DNA of 64,000 nucleotides from Echeneis naucrates. Lineage: Eukaryota; Chordata; Actinopteri; Carangiformes; Echeneidae. The stretch lies in assembly GCF_900963305.1 (NCBI RefSeq), contig NC_042526.1:16683001-16747000 (forward strand), written 5' to 3'. The position numbers and the translations under genes were made by a program. This document shows positions 60,996-64,000 of this stretch, piece by piece. The notes beneath the pieces were generated by a model, which worked only from the letters and a program-made list of their open reading frames with translations, was not told the DNA's origin and did no database searches. Positions within the stretch are counted from its first letter, which is position 1, and every line of letters begins with the position of its first letter.

Positions 60996-62541
60996 ATGTC
61001 TGAGGCGTAAGTTATATATTGGTCATTGTGTAGATTAGTATTTGTAAATTCATTCAGCTCTTGATTGTGAAATTATTAACCCTGTAAATAAATATTTTTC
61101 TTTCTCATTCCCTTATCTCCACTACAGACCGGTAAATTATTATTGCTACTCTATATACAAAGAAGTTTTATCAGAAATCTTATTTGCCTTTTTATGTAGG
61201 TGTTGCTTCATTAAGTGTTTGTTGACTGTGTTTTGTGTAGAAAAAATCAAAGATCTCTGCATCTCGCAGACTGGCTCTTAAGGTATTGTCTCTTTCCATC
61301 TTCACCAATAGATAATCTATTTGACCATCTGACCACTAACCCTTTAATGTTCAATTTACTTCAGTATACAATCCACATGCCAAAAAAGGGATTCCCTTAA
61401 CTGTGCTTTTCTCCTATATTCAGACCAAACTGTTGAAAATGGCATCAGTGATGTTGGAGAAGGAGAAGGAGAAAAAGAAGCTGGAGAGAGAAACTACTTT
61501 GAGGGAGAGGGTCCCTTCACCTCAGCTGTCTGGTTTGTCCATACAGGACCTTCAGGTATGGTCAAGTCACTAGATGAGCTACTGATCATGAAGCAATGAA
61601 ATACAATGGTACCAATGCTCCACACCAAAAATGTCCTCCGATGGACGCACATGACAAGCTCAGTAGATGCACTCTACGTTAATAACTCATATAAAAATAG
61701 TGCATAACTGTACATAGCCGGTAATACATTTTGGATGACCTTTGAATTTGAGATGTTCAAATGTGCAGTAAACCAGATGACTGCAGGAGTCTCATGAGCG
61801 TGTTCAATACACACTCATGAGACTTATTCTTCTGTCAATCCACAGGCTGTATGCAGAGAACTGCACCATAAGATTGATGTGGTAGACGAAGAGCGTTATG
61901 ACATCGAAGCTAAAGTGGCTAAAAACACCAAAGAGGTTATTAAAGTTCTTTCATAGCCATAATTGTCTTTAATTTATGGATAGTTTAATAATTGATTTAA
62001 TAGGACTACTGTAACACTTGTTTATTTATTTTCATTGGCAATTAGACTACTTACATTGAACCTGCTTCCTGCAGATTGAGAATCTATCACAGAAGATCTT
62101 TGAGATGAAGGGTAAGATTAACCGACCGGCTCTCAAGAGGGTGAAGATCTCAGCTGATGCCATGCTGGGAGCTCTGCTGGGCACGAAGGTCAAAGAGTCT
62201 GTAGACTTCAAGGCCAATCTCAAGACTGTGAAGAAAGAAGAGGAAAAGGTTAGTGCAGCAGGGCTGATTTATTTTTGATTTCACTACTAAAACTTTACTG
62301 AACATTACTAAAACTAATAAAAGTTTCTTCCAGGCTTGATTGACTCTTTGGTTTAAGGCTCAAATTGCGTTTGAATGATGGAACAGTGCTGTTGGATGGC
62401 TTACCTTATTTAGTGAAAAAACTGTATCACTTAGAATTTTTTTCTCATGAACAGAAAGAGGAAGTGACTGACTGGCGAAAGAACGTGGAGGCCATGTCTG
62501 GCATGGAGGGGAGGAAGAAGCTGTTTGATGCTGGGCAGTAA
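60996..62541 (+). CDS. tnni2: Fast skeletal troponin I, copy 2
   Basis: Seven exons: 60996-61006, 61128-61131 (microexon), 61241-61282, 61424-61555, 61846-61935, 62075-62248, 62455-62541; 540 nt, 179 aa, all GT-AG. Same subunit role as copy 1. This copy keeps the canonical features: helix 1 ([20 protein letters not shown]), coiled-coil ([20 protein letters not shown]), inhibitory segment [12 protein letters not shown] (106-117), switch peptide [12 protein letters not shown] (118-129), then [16 protein letters not shown] and [20 protein letters not shown]. Coding exons match copy 1 in size except exon 6, which is one codon longer. The last exon is nearly identical in both copies, while exons 3-5 differ more, which suggests either selection or gene conversion at the 3' end. 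AATAAA at 62872-62877 is a possible poly(A) signal. Confidence 0.94.
61128..61131 (+). other. 4-nt microexon, troponin I copy 2
   Basis: ACCG follows a good polypyrimidine tract and acceptor (CCCTTATCTCCACTACAG) and is followed by GTAAAT. With the 11-nt exon 1 (ATG TCT GAG GC) it gives GCA CCG, Ala-Pro, and then Lys-Lys from the exon at 61241. The position and length equal those in copy 1. Confidence 0.78.
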
Positions 62542-63340
62542 CATTTGGATTCATGGGCATTTTAAATACAAATTCTGTTTTATAATGGATGAGAACAGAG
62601 CGTAATGTTTGAGTGTCCAGATTTCATGTATGAAAATATGCAAAAATGTTACCATTTAAACGAAGGAAATTGTGGATATTTTGTTGTACAATGTCATGTT
62701 TGATGGTGTTCGTGCCAAAACTTTCACCATAGATAAGCGCATATTAAAATGAGCTGTGTTTCTTGATAGTGATTATATCATTACAACAGACAAACGCCCA
62801 AAACTGATGCTGGTCTTTACCTTGAAATGTATCATTTGACATTTTATGCTTGACACAAATCTGGTATGCGCAATAAACCAGACAATAATAAGAGTTTCAG
62901 GACTTGGCAGTTGTAAACAGCAGCTGAGAACAAAGCTCATAAATAATTTTTGTAAATCAAAATAGATGTAGCATTCATTCAAAGAAGTATGAACATCTAA
63001 GAACGAGAGGTCGTAGTTCGTGGGCAGCGATAAGCCCTTTTGTAAAATGACAAAGAAGTTGCCAGAACACAAAAGACCAATCAACACTGTGAGTGCTAAA
63101 AATAAAAGCAATGCAAAATTAAAGACTGGACTGAAATCCATCTACTTCCATCAGGGAGATTATGTTTTCTCCTCCATGTGTGTCTTTTGGTTAGTGAATT
63201 TTTTTGAACGATTTGAACGATTGCATTTGAGTCCATGAAAGCACAGGCTTTTGGGAAAAAAAGCTCTGGGTCATTTACTACGAACGTGAATATTTCTAAA
63301 TAATGACTATTTGACTAAAATGCTGAGAGGTTTTATTTAT
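62542..63340. other. 3' flank of troponin I copy 2
   Basis: 3'UTR and intergenic DNA. No further gene can be supported, and no third troponin I exon is seen before the window ends. Confidence 0.5.
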
Positions 63341-63387
63341 ATTATATTATATATATATATATGTATATTCTGTATATATATATATAT
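63341..63387. repeat. (TA)n-rich microsatellite
   Basis: Interrupted TA dinucleotide runs over about 47 nt. Confidence 0.9.
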
Positions 63388-64000
63388 GTACATTGACTGT
63401 ATATGTGTTTAATGTTTTGTTGTATGCTTGTATACCTGTTACACTGCTGGCTGTGCAACCAATGTCCTTGGGAACATTAAAGTTGACCCTTATCCCTTTT
63501 AGTAAAAAAAGGCGACATTGCTTTGTGATTTTGGAGATGAACATTTTCTTTTATGTAGATGTAATTCTGAAAGGGCTTTAGCCTGCTAGGCTAGCCTAAC
63601 AGGACAGGGTTAAAAAAACACAGGCTGCGTTTTTGGAATAGGAGATTTGTCCATATTACAGATTAAATATTTATCAGATTTTTCTTTTTTTTTTCTAAAT
63701 GGTTTTCTGAGAGTTGCCCATCTTTATGGGAGTGTAACATTAACTCGCTGTGTAAATGCTTCTCAGCAAAATGACGACTTCAGTATCCTCGTTTAATTGT
63801 TCACTGCCCACCTTCTCTTTGTGAGTCAGAGTCTTTTGAACATTTGACTCTGCTACAACAATGATGCAGATTGGCTGGCTCGGTTTGCAAACCATCAAAA
63901 CCTGACCAGCACCTGTTCTTGTTTTTCTACTCCTCTAAATAAAACCTAACCATCCTTTGGCTTTGTTCTGTCCTCCAAGGTGGATGTTTGATCTGTCAGT
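63388..64000. other. Non-coding right end
   Basis: No exon, RNA gene or repeat family is recognised. An AATAAA occurs near 63937, without a gene visible before it. Confidence 0.45.

Overview
The window looks like nuclear DNA of a ray-finned, probably percomorph, fish. Its genes are vertebrate with short GT-AG introns, it has (CA)n, (CT)n and (TA)n microsatellites, a Tc1-type transposon remnant, teleost-type dispersed repeats and a fish-type LINE. It also carries genes that fit a teleost: a pseudouridine-degrading fusion enzyme that mammals lack, and tandem fast troponin I genes. I found no phage, plasmid, CRISPR or operon features.

Layout. Bases 1-5.5 kb are non-coding. Two intronless Shaker-type potassium channel genes follow head to tail on the + strand: a kcna6-like gene (5957-7393) and kcna1 (11753-13222), the latter with a probable 5'UTR intron. 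About 20 kb of gene-poor DNA (13.2-33.2 kb) holds microsatellites, a divergent tandem dispersed repeat (16.1-17.2 kb), a truncated Tc1 transposon (27.0-27.8 kb) and a SINE-like repeat (27.9-28.1 kb).

Three multi-exon genes follow on the - strand. cnot4 (CDS 39566 to 33214, CpG-rich promoter near 41.4 kb) encodes the RING/RRM/CCCH ubiquitin ligase of the CCR4-NOT complex. A bifunctional pseudouridine-5'-phosphate glycosidase/pseudouridine kinase runs from 47539 to 42599 in 18 exons. An IL-17 receptor A-like gene runs from 54683 to 50887 in 11 exons. A decayed LINE lies between the last two (about 48.36-49.53 kb). On the + strand at the right end are two tandem fast skeletal troponin I genes (58905-60073 and 60996-62541), each with a predicted non-coding first exon, a MEF2-like site and a 4-nt microexon.

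I joined the exons by hand from GT-AG sites, reading frame and remembered family sequence. Each reconstructed CDS is a whole number of codons and runs from an ATG to a stop (cnot4 797 aa, pseudouridine enzyme 692 aa, IL17RA-like 582 aa, troponin I 178 and 179 aa). The genes share no pathway; this is an ordinary syntenic block. The points most worth a second look are the pseudouridine fusion enzyme, the troponin I microexon and the divergent switch region of copy 1, the unusual outer-pore residues in both channels, and the short cytoplasmic tail of the IL-17 receptor.
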